Part shown: positions 44,527 through 53,896 of the stretch, in pieces | How positions within the stretch are numbered: position 1 is the stretch's first letter | Layout of the letters: every line of letters begins with the position of its first letter | Assembly (NCBI RefSeq): GCF_001908725.1 | Contig: NZ_CP018725.1 | Location: forward strand, 4,588,001-4,652,000 | Direction of reading: 5' to 3' | Origin: Xanthomonas vesicatoria ATCC 35937 | Lineage (GTDB): Bacteria; Pseudomonadota; Gammaproteobacteria; Xanthomonadales; Xanthomonadaceae | DNA length: 64,000 bases | The notes under the pieces: generated by a model | What the model saw: only the letters and a program-made list of their open reading frames with translations | The model's database searches: none | Told to the model about the DNA's origin: nothing | Program-made: the position numbers and the translations under genes

Positions 44527-45318
44527 TCAATCGCGCGGATACACTGCTGCCACCGTGCAGCTCTGGCGCATCCGCGCAAACTGCCCGCCGCGCGTGGTGC
44601 TCAGGTCGCCTTGCTGGCCCGCACCGACGCTTGCGCCGGCCAGACCGAGTTCGTCGAGGACATCCACCTTGTCGCCGGGATTACCGCAGATCGCATTCAA
44701 GCCCATGCCGGACACGAAGCGGATCGGCGGCGCGCCGCTGAGTTCGCGGCAGCTGTCCATCAACTCGACGCGATAATGGCGGTGCGTGCCGGGATGGCGC
44801 GGAGACACTTCCACCACCAGGCCCTGCGCGTCTTCCGACCACGCGCGCAACATGCTGGGATTGAAGCAGTAGCTGGATGAGCCGGCGAAGTTGCGACGAC
44901 GTGCTTCGCGCACGCTGACGCCTTCCAACGTGGGTACATCAATGCGGTCGCGCTGTCGGGCAATGCCGGCGTAATCGCGCGCGCTGAGCGTGGCGACCTG
45001 GCTGATGGCGCACTGTTGCTGCCCGACACTGATAAACGCCTGCGCGCCATTGCAGACCCAACCGTGTGGCGCGAGCAGATTGGCATCTGCCTGTATGTCG
45101 AGCTGCGGGCAGTCCTGCGCCAACTGCAGGCGGAACAAACGTCCGTCATGTTGTGCGACGGCGAGCGTGCGCGCATCGGCCTGATGCAATTCCGCAACCT
45201 GACGCGCATCCAGGCAGTCGGCGCTTGGCGGCGCAGGACGTGTGGTTTGTGCAGATGCATCAGCCATCGTGCATGCCACACCGTTGATGCCGAACAGAAC
45301 CGCAGCGAGCAGGCGCAT
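44527..45318 (-). CDS. Exported DUF6491-like protein with two related halves
   Basis: A 263-residue protein with a signal peptide ending near 'MADASAQ'. Two related domains follow. The first runs 'CLDARQVAELHQADARTLAV', 'FRLQLAQDCPQL', 'GWVCNGAQ'; the second runs 'CFNPSMLRAWSEDAQGLVVE', 'YRVELMDSCREL', 'NAICGNPGDKVDV'. Both match the order Cys, Arg-strand, Cys-Leu and Cys-Gly of the DUF6491 type, an assignment made from memory with moderate confidence. ATG at 45318 has 'aagga' nine bases upstream. Periplasmic; function unknown. Confidence 0.65.
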   Translation of the reverse strand: MRLLAAVLFGINGVACTMADASAQTTRPAPPSADCLDARQVAELHQADARTLAVAQHDGRLFRLQLAQDCPQLDIQADANLLAPHGWVCNGAQAFISVGQQQCAISQVATLSARDYAGIARQRDRIDVPTLEGVSVREARRRNFAGSSSYCFNPSMLRAWSEDAQGLVVEVSPRHPGTHRHYRVELMDSCRELSGAPPIRFVSGMGLNAICGNPGDKVDVLDELGLAGASVGAGQQGDLSTTRGGQFARMRQSCTVAAVYPRD

Positions 45319-45482
45319 CACGCACATCCTTGGCAATGAGGTGCCCGCATCATGGGCCCGCATGGCTGCGCTGACAATCGCAGCTTGCAGCGACAGATCA
45401 GCCTGTTGTGACGAGGCGTCGCGTGCAGCACGCCAACGCCGCCGCAGTTGCCGCCGCTCCCGTCAACGCGCCGACCGCGCGC

Positions 45483-46532
45483 TCATGGCGTCCCAGGCGG
45501 ATCCGAGTCCAGCACCTGAAGCTTGGCGCCGGTGGTTTCGGGCAGGATGCGCTGATCGGTGGCGACCAGCACCACGCCCGGGGTCAGCAGTGGCAACAGG
45601 CCGGCGAGAAAGGCGGGCGGCACCTGCAGGCGCGCGACGGTGGCGGCGTCCAGCGCCTGTCCCGCCGCGGCCGCACTGCCGGGAATGCCGATCCGCATCC
45701 AGTTGGGCATGCGCTGGCCGGGCAGTCCAGGCAGGTCGCCCGGCAAAAAGCCCTGGCCGACGATGAAGGCCTGCGTGCCCAGTGGCGCGGCGCCGGGCTG
45801 TGCATGCAAGGCAACCTGCGCGCGCCCGATTTCCACGCCGTTGCGGTACACCACCAGTTGCTGGTCGGTGCTGCTGATCAGCATCGAGATCGGGCCGGTC
45901 GGCGCCAGGTCCGGTTGCCAGGCAAATGCCTGCCCGGTGGACAGCGGCAGCAGGGCGCGCTCTGCGCCGGTGGTGGGATCGATCGGGCTGAGTGCGCGTG
46001 GATGCACCACATCGTCGGCGCTGATGCCGGCCTGTGCGACCACCACCACCATGCCCATGTTGGAGTTGTCGAACAGCAATCGCGCAAACTCCGACGGCAG
46101 ATGCACGCAACCGTGCGACTCCGGATAGCCGGGTAGGCCGCCGGCGTGCAGGGCAACGCCGTCCCAGGTGAGTCGCTGCTGATACGGCATCGGGGCAGCG
46201 TTGTAGATGTTGGAGCGGTGGTCTTTGTCCTTCTGCAGGATGGTGAACACACCGGTCGGGGTTTCGTGCCCGGGCTTGCCGGAACTGATGGTGGACACGC
46301 CGATCAGGATGCCGTTGCGATACGCGTAGGCGCGTTGTTCGGTCAGGCTGACGATCACCGCCATCGGCCCCCATCCCTTGCTGACGCCGCCCCAGATCCA
46401 TTCGCCCGGTTTGAGCTGCGTGGGCAGGGTATCGGCAGGACTGGACTGGCGCGCGCCCCAGAACGGCACGGCAAGCGCTTGCCCGCCGATCAGCAGCGTG
46501 CAGCACAGGGCGAATGAGAGAAAGCGGCGCAT
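45483..46532 (-). CDS. L,D-transpeptidase (YkuD domain)
   Basis: A 349-residue exported protein. The signal peptide 'MRRFLSFALCCTLLIGGQALA' precedes a YkuD domain at about 45-200, with 'SLTEQRAYAYRNG', the His in 'VALHAGGLPG' and the catalytic Cys in 'SHGCVHLP'. The C-terminal half ('VVYRNGVEIGRAQV') looks like a second, YkuD-like region without the Cys. Such enzymes form 3-3 peptidoglycan crosslinks or attach outer-membrane lipoproteins. ATG at 46532 is chosen for the signal peptide; longer starts add unrelated residues. Confidence 0.88.
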   Translation of the reverse strand: MRRFLSFALCCTLLIGGQALAVPFWGARQSSPADTLPTQLKPGEWIWGGVSKGWGPMAVIVSLTEQRAYAYRNGILIGVSTISSGKPGHETPTGVFTILQKDKDHRSNIYNAAPMPYQQRLTWDGVALHAGGLPGYPESHGCVHLPSEFARLLFDNSNMGMVVVVAQAGISADDVVHPRALSPIDPTTGAERALLPLSTGQAFAWQPDLAPTGPISMLISSTDQQLVVYRNGVEIGRAQVALHAQPGAAPLGTQAFIVGQGFLPGDLPGLPGQRMPNWMRIGIPGSAAAAGQALDAATVARLQVPPAFLAGLLPLLTPGVVLVATDQRILPETTGAKLQVLDSDPPGTP

Positions 46533-46763
46533 GAGTCGTCCAGCAGCGAGGGCTGCCTGGATGCTAGCGGCATGCGATGTGCGCGTCATGTGGCGACGCT
46601 GCGGTGTCGGCGCGCCATGCGAACCTTGGCTGCCCGTGCAGGACGGTCTTACCGGCGGCGGGCAGTGCCGCCGCATGCATCGGGTGTTGCAAACACGCGA
46701 TGCAGGCCATGCCCGATCACGGGCCGTTTGCTGCGGCAGTGACCGGGCAAGCCGGGGCCGGGA

Positions 46764-47858
46764 TCAATCCGCCAGCGCGGGATAGTCCGTATAGCCCTTG
46801 GCGCCACCACCGTACAAGGTGGCCTGATCGACCTCTGTCAGCGGCGCGTTTTCGCGCAGGCGACGCACCAGATCCGGGTTGGCGATAAACGGGCGCCCGT
46901 AAGCGATCGCATCGGCGTAACCGCTGCTGATGGCCTGTTCGGACATGCCGCGGTCGTAGCCGTTATTGGCGATCCACGCACCATCGAACTTGGCACGCAA
47001 CGCGGCGTAGTCGAAGGCGACGTTGTCGCGCGGGCCGCCGGTGGCGCCCTCGATCACGTGGACGAAGGCCAGCCCGCCGATCAGGTTGAGCCGCTCGACC
47101 GCACGTTCGAACAACGGCTGCGGGTTGGAGTCGTGCGCGCCGTACACCGGGGTCACCGGCGACAAGCGCACGCCGGTGCGCTCGGCGCCGATTTCGTCGG
47201 CGATGGCCTGCACTACTTCGCTCAGCAAGCGCGTGCGGTTTTCGATGTCGCCGCCGTAGGCGTCGGTGCGCTTGTTGGAGCCATCGCGTAGGAACTGATC
47301 CAGCAGATAGCCATTGGCGGCATGCACTTCCACACCATCGAAACCGGCATCGATCGCGTTGCGTGCAGCGATGCGGTAATCCTCGATCAGCGCGGGAATT
47401 TCATCCAGGCCCAGGGCGCGCGGCTCGGACACATCTTCGAAGCCGTTCTCGGTGTAGGTCTTGCCTTCGGCGCGAATGGCGCTTGGTGCGACCGGCACTT
47501 CGCCCGGAGGCAGCACGCTGGTGTGCGAGACGCGGCCGACATGCCACAGCTGCAGCACGATCTTGCCGCCGCGGCGGTGCACTTCATCGGTGACTGCGCG
47601 CCAGCCTTCGACCTGTGCCTGGGTGTGGATGCCGGGGGTGTCGAGATACCCCTGGCCGAGCGGGCTGATCTGCGTGCCTTCGGCCACGATCAAGCCGGCG
47701 GTGGCGCGCTGGCCGTAATACTCGGCGGCGAGCGGCGAGGGGACCTGCCCGGAGCCAGCGCGGTTGCGTGTGAGCGGTGCCATGATCACGCGGTTGGCAA
47801 GATCCAGTGCGCCCAGGCGCACCGGGGAGAACAACGGAGATTCAGTGGATTTGGACAT
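46764..47858 (-). CDS. Old Yellow Enzyme family alkene reductase
   Basis: A 364-residue FMN-dependent TIM-barrel reductase. It shows 'VIMAPLTRNRAGSGQVPSP', the classical 'VLQLWHVGRVSH' and 'FDGVEVHAANGYLLDQFLRD', with 'YGGDIENRTRLL' for FMN phosphate binding. It reduces activated C=C bonds with NAD(P)H and may detoxify electrophiles such as plant-derived enones. It is divergent from an MFS exporter with a 243-base spacer that may hold shared control sites. ATG at 47858 matches the family N-terminus. Confidence 0.93.
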   Translation of the reverse strand: MSKSTESPLFSPVRLGALDLANRVIMAPLTRNRAGSGQVPSPLAAEYYGQRATAGLIVAEGTQISPLGQGYLDTPGIHTQAQVEGWRAVTDEVHRRGGKIVLQLWHVGRVSHTSVLPPGEVPVAPSAIRAEGKTYTENGFEDVSEPRALGLDEIPALIEDYRIAARNAIDAGFDGVEVHAANGYLLDQFLRDGSNKRTDAYGGDIENRTRLLSEVVQAIADEIGAERTGVRLSPVTPVYGAHDSNPQPLFERAVERLNLIGGLAFVHVIEGATGGPRDNVAFDYAALRAKFDGAWIANNGYDRGMSEQAISSGYADAIAYGRPFIANPDLVRRLRENAPLTEVDQATLYGGGAKGYTDYPALAD

Positions 47859-48101
47859 CAGCAACCAGTTCGAGTTGGATCGCGCCAGGCGCGGCACCAC
47901 GCCGATCGCGGTGCCCCACAGCGATGGTGGCGGACCCAAGCGGATTCGAGCGACGTCAGTAGGACACTGCGTCCCCGCATCGCGCCAGATGGATCGAACT
48001 GTGATGTGCTGCGGGTTGGCGCTGAACCGTCATCGGTGATCGCCTTTCGCTAATTGCTGCATTGCACAATAATAAGCCGCCCCGTCATCCTGGAGTCGGG
48101 C

Positions 48102-49310
48102 ATGTCCGATATCGACCTCTCAGCGCCACGCGTGCCACGGCGCAATTACGTCCTGATCCTGCTTGCGCTGGCGATGGGCGGCTTTGCGATCGGCATCAGC
48201 GAGTTTTCCACGATGGGCTTGATGACGCAGATCGCGCAGGGCCTGCAGATCAGCGAGCCGCAGGTGGGCCATGTCATCAGTGCCTACGCGCTGGGGGTGG
48301 TGGTCGGCGCGCCCTTGCTGGCCATCCTGGGCGCGCGCTGGCCGCGCCGCACGTTGTTGCTGCTGCTGATGGTGTTCTATGCGCTGGGCAACCTCGCCAG
48401 CGCGTTGGCGCCCAGCTATCACACGATGTTGCTGTGTCGCTTCATCGCTGGCCTGCCGCATGGCGCGTATTTCGGTGTGGCCTCTCTGGTTGCCGCCTCG
48501 ATCAGCCCGCCGAATCAACGCGCCACCGCGGTAGGTCGCGTGCTGCTGGGCTTGAGCGTTGCCTTGCTGGTGGGCAACCCACTGGCGACCTGGCTGGGGC
48601 AGATCGTGAGCTGGCGCTGGGCGTATGCGTCGGTATCGGTGATCGCGTTGGGCACGGTGGCGGCGGTGGCCGCGTTGTTGCCGCCTGCGCCGGACGAGCC
48701 GCGTCAGCAGCCATTGCGCGAGCTGCGTGCGTTCAATCGGCCGCAGGTGTGGCTGGCGTTGGCGATCGGCGCGGTGGGGTTCTCCGGGATGTTCTGCGTC
48801 TTCAGCTATCTGGCACCGACGTTGACGGCGGTCACCGGTGTTGCGCCTGCGCGCATTCCGTTGGCGATGGCCGCCTTTGGCGTCGGCGGCGTGCTTGGCA
48901 GCATCCTGGGTGGGTGGCTGTTCGACCGCATGCAGTTCCGCGCAGTGCCGGTGCTGTTGGTGTGGTCGATCGTGGTGATGTTGACCTTTCCGCTGGCCGC
49001 GCACTCGGGGCTGTGGGTGTTCGTTTCCATCGTGGCGGTCGGCACGATGGGCGCCCTGGCGCCTGCGTTGCAGACCCGCCTGATGGATGTGGCAGCCGAA
49101 GCGCAGACCCTGGCCGCAGCGTCCAACCATGCCGCCTTCAATACCGCAAACGCCTTGGGTCCCTGGCTGGGCGGCATGGCGATTACCGCGGGCTGGGGCT
49201 GGACATCCACCGGATACGTGGGGGCAGCCACGGCACTGGGCGGGTTGCTGGTCTACGCGCTGGCGGTGTGGCAGGAGCAACGCCAACGCACGTTGGTGAC
49301 CAACTGCTGA
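48102..49310 (+). CDS. MFS transporter (DHA1/arabinose-efflux type)
   Basis: A 402-residue 12-helix major facilitator. It starts 'RNYVLILLALAMGGFAIGIS' and has the TM2-3 loop 'LGARWPRRTLLLLL' (degenerate motif A). The fold and length match the YdhP/AraJ-like DHA1 group exporting drugs or sugars. ATG at 48102 follows 'ggag'. It is divergently transcribed from an Old Yellow Enzyme, a pairing that suggests joint response to a toxic compound; no regulator gene adjoins them. Confidence 0.9.
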   Translation: MSDIDLSAPRVPRRNYVLILLALAMGGFAIGISEFSTMGLMTQIAQGLQISEPQVGHVISAYALGVVVGAPLLAILGARWPRRTLLLLLMVFYALGNLASALAPSYHTMLLCRFIAGLPHGAYFGVASLVAASISPPNQRATAVGRVLLGLSVALLVGNPLATWLGQIVSWRWAYASVSVIALGTVAAVAALLPPAPDEPRQQPLRELRAFNRPQVWLALAIGAVGFSGMFCVFSYLAPTLTAVTGVAPARIPLAMAAFGVGGVLGSILGGWLFDRMQFRAVPVLLVWSIVVMLTFPLAAHSGLWVFVSIVAVGTMGALAPALQTRLMDVAAEAQTLAAASNHAAFNTANALGPWLGGMAITAGWGWTSTGYVGAATALGGLLVYALAVWQEQRQRTLVTNC

Positions 49311-49563
49311 GCAGTCGAGCCGTGCCGCTGCGCGGGGTGGCTGGCGTGAGGTTTGCTGCGGGAGGTGGGTGATCGACGTGGGCGCGCGTTGCCTGCTGAG
49401 ATGGGTGCAACGCCGATCTGCCGCATGATGGACCGATCAACGCGCCACTGCGCTTGCGTTCGCTGTCGCATCAAGGTGGGCAAGGCACGTGCACGGCGTA
49501 TCCACGATCGTCTCACGGCTGTGCGTCGACACTGCCGGGTCATCGCAAGCGGGCCGAACCGTC

Positions 49564-49740
49564 ATGACCGACTTCATTCCGCCGCCGTGGAAGCGTCCCA
49601 ATCCCAAGCCAAAGGCCGCATCCACCCCGTTGACCGAGGCACAGAAGGCCGCCGCAAAACAACGTGCACACGAGGCCGGGCGGCCGTATCCGAACCTGGT
49701 CGACAACATGTGGGCGAGCCGACAGCCGAAAGGGTCTTGA
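49564..49740 (+). CDS. Small conserved-looking hypothetical protein
   Basis: A 58-residue basic, Pro/Lys/Ala-rich protein starting 'MTDFIPPPWKRPNPKPKA' and ending 'GRPYPNLVDNMWASRQP'. The 'GRPYPNLVDNMWA' end looks like a conserved short motif of small proteobacterial proteins, though I cannot name the family. No signal peptide. The start is the internal ATG at 49564; a longer frame upstream lacks matching character. Confidence 0.6.
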   Translation: MTDFIPPPWKRPNPKPKAASTPLTEAQKAAAKQRAHEAGRPYPNLVDNMWASRQPKGS

Positions 49741-49952
49741 TGCGTTGTTGCCAACGATGAATCGCAATTCATCGGCCGCACGATGGCGTGAGGACGATAC
49801 CTGCATTGCTCACATGCCGGTTATGGTCGCGCCGCAAGGATGCAACCGTACACAACGTTACGGCATCGCAGTCAACGCATCGATTGCGCTACTTCCCGAA
49901 AGCCAGCGTCTTGCATTCCTGCAGCGCCGGCGCATCCAACAAGGAGCGACAC

Positions 49953-50408
49953 ATGAGCATTCAGAGCAAAACCGAGCATAGCCTCAACGACCTCATCGCC
50001 ATTTCCCGCGACGGCAAGGACTTCTACGACGAAGCCGCTGCCAAGGTTGGCGACGCCGAGCTGGCGACGTTGTTCCGCCGCATCGCCGGCGTCAAGAGCG
50101 ACATCGTGAGCAGCCTGAGCAGTGTGGTTGCGGCAGCCGGTGGAACGCCGGAAAAGCATGGCACCATGGTCGGTAGCATGCAGCAGTTCTATGGCAAGGT
50201 GCGTGCAACGCTGGGCGACACCAAGTACGGCTACGTGGCCGAACTGGAAGAATCCGAAGACCGCCTGCTGAAGGCGTTCGACGAAACCATCGCCGACGCC
50301 GATACGCCGGTCGCCGCGCGCGACGCTGCGCTGCGTCTGTTGCCGGAAGTGCGGGCATGTCACGACGTGATGCGCAACCGCAAGCATGCAATGAAGAACG
50401 CCGCGTAA
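49953..50408 (+). CDS. PA2169-like four-helix-bundle protein (DUF2383)
   Basis: A 151-residue helical protein. Features are 'LNDLIAISRDGKDFYDEAAA' at the start, 'LATLFRRIAG' and a C-terminal 'HDVMRNRKHAMKN'. This fits the PA2169/DUF2383 ferritin-like bundle family, which is stress-related in many proteobacteria and lacks a firm biochemical role. A strong 'aaggag' lies seven bases before the ATG and a good intrinsic terminator follows, indicating a well-expressed single gene. Confidence 0.88.
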   Translation: MSIQSKTEHSLNDLIAISRDGKDFYDEAAAKVGDAELATLFRRIAGVKSDIVSSLSSVVAAAGGTPEKHGTMVGSMQQFYGKVRATLGDTKYGYVAELEESEDRLLKAFDETIADADTPVAARDAALRLLPEVRACHDVMRNRKHAMKNAA

Positions 50409-50472
50409 CAGCGGCAGCAAGACCGGGGGCATCTGCACTGCTGCAGCTCTCGGAGTAAATCGATACAGGCGG

Positions 50473-50506
50473 GAAACGGGTGGCGCGAGCTGCCCGTTTC
50501 TTTTTT
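50473..50506 (+). terminator. Intrinsic terminator after the DUF2383 gene
   Basis: Stem 'gaaacggg/cccgtttc' with a 12-base loop followed by six T. Located 65 bases after the stop at 50408. Confidence 0.85.
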
Positions 50507-50555
50507 ATTTGGGCATGCTGCGCGCGATCTGGTCAAAAAATCGCCATATCGACGG

Positions 50556-50582
50556 CATGTTTCACAGTGCGACATGTTTCAC
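50556..50582. promoter_or_regulatory. Direct repeat upstream of thpR
   Basis: 'catgtttcac' occurs twice (50556-50565 and 50573-50582), 17 bases start to start, about 100 bases before the thpR start. This is operator-like; the binding protein is unknown. Confidence 0.35.
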
Positions 50583-50684
50583 GTCGGTGCGCACACGCGT
50601 CGCGTATTCGCGCACGCATAAGGTCTGCTAGTATCCGCCGCCCTTCTTCAGCCAGGCCCGCGCAGGCGGTCGTGGAATCACTCC

Positions 50685-51287
50685 ATGAAGCAGCAGTTTC
50701 TATATCTGTCATCGGCCGAAGCACAGTTGTCGCTAGGCCTGGGGGAAGAAAAGCCCACCGAGCGGCTGTTCTTTGCGGTGATGGCAGATGCGGCAACCGC
50801 CGCGCGTGCGGCAGGCATTGCCGACGGGTTGCTGCAGAACGGGCAGGTGGATGGCAAGCCACTGGGACGCGAGCGACTGCATGTGACCTTGCATCATCTG
50901 GGCGACTACGCCGGCGGGCTGCCGCCTTCGTTGGTGAGCCGTGCCAGCCAGGGCGCCGAGCGGGTGGCGATGGAAGCTTTCGAGGTCGAGTTCGATCGCG
51001 TCGGCACCTTCGGTGGACGGCGTTCGCAGCTGCCGTGCGTGCTGCGTGGCGAAGAGCGCGTGCGCGGGCTGTATGAGCTGCAAGGGGCGCTTGGCCGTCA
51101 GCTGGCGCATGTGGGGATCGCCGGTGATGCGCAGTACACGCCGCATATGACGCTGCTGTATTGCAACCAGACGTTGCCGCAACGCCGCTGCGATGCGCTT
51201 GCGTGGACGGTGCGCGACTTCGCATTGGTGCGCAGCTTTCTTGGCCAGTCGCGTTACCAGATCGAAGGCCGCTGGCCGCTGCGTTGA
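50685..51287 (+). CDS. thpR: RNA 2',3'-cyclic phosphodiesterase (2'-5' RNA ligase family)
   Basis: A 200-residue 2H phosphoesterase. The two catalytic HxTx motifs are 'LHVTLHHLG' and 'PHMTLLY', about 90 residues apart. The core 'ERLFFAVMAD' precedes them. Members open 2',3'-cyclic phosphates or reversibly ligate 2'-5' RNA ends. A short N-terminal extension of about 25 residues precedes the fold. It sits alone, with a direct-repeat element upstream, and the HD-domain gene starts 47 bases downstream. Confidence 0.9.
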   Translation: MKQQFLYLSSAEAQLSLGLGEEKPTERLFFAVMADAATAARAAGIADGLLQNGQVDGKPLGRERLHVTLHHLGDYAGGLPPSLVSRASQGAERVAMEAFEVEFDRVGTFGGRRSQLPCVLRGEERVRGLYELQGALGRQLAHVGIAGDAQYTPHMTLLYCNQTLPQRRCDALAWTVRDFALVRSFLGQSRYQIEGRWPLR

Positions 51288-51334
51288 ATCGCAATCTTGT
51301 GTGCAGACGCGCGCGCACAAGGTAGCCTTCGTGC

Positions 51335-51940
51335 ATGGATGCCATCCCCCCTCTGCCGTTGCATGCCGACCATCTGGCCGCCTTGGAACAGGCCTATGCG
51401 ACGCCGCCGCGCGCCTACCATCACTTCGGCCACGTGCGCGCGTTGCTGCAGCACTACGCCGAGGTCGCGGCCGGGCCGGGTTGGCAGCAGCCGACGGAGG
51501 TCTGGCTGGCGATCCTGTTCCATGACGCGATTTATCAGCCCGGGCGCAGCGACAACGAAGCCGAATCTGCAACGTGGGCGATGGAGTGCATCCCGCGCTG
51601 GTGGCCGCAGGCCGAGGTGGATCTGCAACGCGTGCAGGCGCTGATCCTGCTCACCGCGCGCCATGGGCAACTGCAACCGCAGGACGTGGATGAGGACGCG
51701 GCGCTGTTCCTGGATTGCGACATGGCGATCCTGGCCGCGCCCGCCGCCGTCTTCGATGCCTACGACCGTGCGATTGCACAGGAATACCATGGCCATGTCC
51801 CCGCGTTGCTGTTCCGGCTCAATCGTCGCCGCTTCCTGGCCGGGCTGCTGAAGCGCCCGCGCATTTTTCTGAGCGACTACTTCCATGCGCGTATCGATAC
51901 GGCGGCGCGGGACAACCTTCGGCGCCGGTTGGGTCGCTGA
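51335..51940 (+). CDS. HD-domain metal-dependent phosphohydrolase-like protein
   Basis: A 201-residue HD superfamily protein. The first His lies in 'YHHFGHVRALLQHY', the HD pair in 'LAILFHDAIYQPG', and further acidic or His residues in 'ILLTARHG' and 'LFLDCDMAIL'. This fits the predicted metal-dependent HD phosphohydrolases (COG4339 type). Cytoplasmic. The substrate, possibly a nucleotide or phosphorylated metabolite, is unknown. The gene follows thpR by 47 bases, so they may be co-transcribed. Confidence 0.85.
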   Translation: MDAIPPLPLHADHLAALEQAYATPPRAYHHFGHVRALLQHYAEVAAGPGWQQPTEVWLAILFHDAIYQPGRSDNEAESATWAMECIPRWWPQAEVDLQRVQALILLTARHGQLQPQDVDEDAALFLDCDMAILAAPAAVFDAYDRAIAQEYHGHVPALLFRLNRRRFLAGLLKRPRIFLSDYFHARIDTAARDNLRRRLGR

Positions 51941-52007
51941 GCCGGCATTGCCAGCGCGCGACGCGTGATCCGGAAGCGACGGATGCGCACGACGCTACAA
52001 TAGCCAC

Positions 52008-52190
52008 ATGCACGACAGCGCCACGTCCGCCTCCGATCCCCGCCCGCAACCGCCGCAGGCACCCGCGCCCAACGAGTGTTGCGAGAGTGGCTGCCCGCTT
52101 TGCGTGCACGACCTGTACGCCGAAGAGCTGACGCGTTATCGCCAGGCCCTGGCTGCCTGGGAAGCCCGTCAGCCGGCGCAGGCGCGATGA
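52008..52190 (+). CDS. Oxidoreductase-like domain small protein
   Basis: A 60-residue protein with the pattern 'NECCESGCPLCVHDLYAEEL' typical of the short Oxidored-like domain, with four closely spaced cysteines that could bind metal. The N-terminus is Pro-rich and disordered. No signal peptide. Function unknown. Confidence 0.8.
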   Translation: MHDSATSASDPRPQPPQAPAPNECCESGCPLCVHDLYAEELTRYRQALAAWEARQPAQAR

Positions 52191-52259
52191 GCGAAGCGTC
52201 ACGCTTCGCGGCGAGTGGCGGAACGATTATCTTTGAATCACTTTTCCCGACGGTGCGAC

Positions 52260-53633
52260 ATGCGACGACTTGAACGATGGAGCGCGCTCTGCGGCGCGGC
52301 GATGTTGACGCTGTCGGGAGTGGCCGCGGCCCAGGCTCCGGAACCGATCAGCCACGGGCGTTTCGAACAGATCCCGGTGTTGATGCCCAAGGGCGAGCCG
52401 CAGCGCGTGGTGATCTGGTTGGCGGGCACAGGTAATGCCGGCAAGCGTCAGGCCCAGGCGCAAGCCCTGCGCGATGATGGCGCGATGGTGGCGGTGGTGG
52501 ATACCGCGCATCTGTATGCGGTGCTGCGCAAGGACGGCGGCACCTGCGCGTTTTCGGTGGGCGATGTAGAGAACTTCTCGCGCTACCTGCAGGCCTTCTA
52601 CCACATCCCCACGTATCGGCTGCCGTTGCTGGTAGGCGATGGCGAAGGTGCGGCGCTGGCGTACGCCATCGGCGCGCAGGCCAAGCCGCATGTGCTGGCC
52701 GGCGTGCTCACCGATGGGCTGTGCCCGGCCACCGTGTCAGATCAGGCGATCTGCCAACCGGGTGTGCGTCCGGGTAGCAATAGCCTGGTTCCGGCGACGC
52801 TGCAGATCCCCTGGGTACTGGCCGGCAGCCAGGACAAGCGCTGTTCTGCGGCAGCCGAAGACGCCTTCCTCAAGCAAATTCCCCAGGCCCGCACCTTCAA
52901 GCGGTCTGCGCAGGGCGACATCCTGCCGGGCCTGCGCGCCGCGGCCCGTTCGCTCGGCGAGCAGAAAGGGGTCGCCTTGCCGCCACCGCCTGGCGGTTTG
53001 AGCGATCTTCCGGTGGTCGAATTGCCAGCCAAACCGGACGGCGATGGCGACGACGACACCTTTGTGATCTTCGTGTCCGGCGATGGCGGTTGGGCCGGGC
53101 TAGACGAAGAAGTGGCCGCTGCGCTTGCCGCGCAGGGCATCCCGGTGGTGGGTCTGGATTCGCTGCGCTACTTTTGGACCGAACGCACGCCGCAAGGCTT
53201 CGCCACCGACCTGGACCGCATTGCGCGCGTCTACGCGCAACGCTGGCAGCGCAAGCGCGTGGTGCTGATCGGCTTCTCGCAGGGCGCGGATGTCCTGCCT
53301 GCGGCGATCAACAAGCTGCCGGCGCAGACCAAGCAAAACATCCGCATGACCGCGCTGTTGTCGGTAGGCAAGCTGGCCGATTACGAATTCCATGTCAGCA
53401 ACTGGCTGGGCTCGGACGATGAAGGCCTGCCGATCGCGCCGGAAGTGCAGCGTCTGCCGGCCGGCACCACGGTGTGCATCTATGGCCAGGACGATGACGA
53501 CGCGTTGTGCCCGAGCCTGCCTGCGCAGGCCGCCAAGCGCGTGGCGCTACCGGGCGATCACCACTTCAAGGGCGATTACGCGACCCTGGCCAAGGTGATC
53601 ATGGAGCAAATGCACGGCCTGTCGACGCCCTGA
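52260..53633 (+). CDS. AcvB/VirJ-like alpha/beta hydrolase
   Basis: A 457-residue exported protein. The signal peptide ends 'SGVAAAQ'. A degenerate hydrolase-like N-terminal domain (30-250) is followed by the VirJ domain, with 'FVSGDGGWAGLDEEVAA' and the nucleophile Ser in 'IGFSQGADVLP'; His in 'LPGDHHFKGD' completes a plausible triad. In Agrobacterium AcvB hydrolyses lysyl-phosphatidylglycerol in the periplasm. The mprF homologue, which makes that lipid, is encoded convergently next to it (53897-56461), strongly supporting the same role here. Likely part of membrane homeostasis or virulence. Confidence 0.87.
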   Translation: MRRLERWSALCGAAMLTLSGVAAAQAPEPISHGRFEQIPVLMPKGEPQRVVIWLAGTGNAGKRQAQAQALRDDGAMVAVVDTAHLYAVLRKDGGTCAFSVGDVENFSRYLQAFYHIPTYRLPLLVGDGEGAALAYAIGAQAKPHVLAGVLTDGLCPATVSDQAICQPGVRPGSNSLVPATLQIPWVLAGSQDKRCSAAAEDAFLKQIPQARTFKRSAQGDILPGLRAAARSLGEQKGVALPPPPGGLSDLPVVELPAKPDGDGDDDTFVIFVSGDGGWAGLDEEVAAALAAQGIPVVGLDSLRYFWTERTPQGFATDLDRIARVYAQRWQRKRVVLIGFSQGADVLPAAINKLPAQTKQNIRMTALLSVGKLADYEFHVSNWLGSDDEGLPIAPEVQRLPAGTTVCIYGQDDDDALCPSLPAQAAKRVALPGDHHFKGDYATLAKVIMEQMHGLSTP

Positions 53634-53896
53634 CCGTGCGTGGCATCGCAACGATGCCCTGCTACCCGTCGGTGCGGATCGAGCAGGGAACCAAGCACGG
53701 CTAACCGACGACAACGCTCACTGACAAACGGCAGCAGCCGGTGCTCGGTGCGGCATGCCTCACTCGTACGCGCCGGTTGAGAGAGCGTTTGCCTGCGATA
53801 GGCGGCGAAGTCCCTGAACCGCTCCAAGCCATCGAGCCACGGCGTGCGAACTGCGGACCCACCTGCGCCGAAGCGGGCGCCGATGGGTTCGCCGCC

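Noticed and set aside
48062-49372. 436-codon plus-strand frame over the MFS gene
   Set aside because: Arg/Gly-rich alternative frame; the true frame shows 12 membrane helices.
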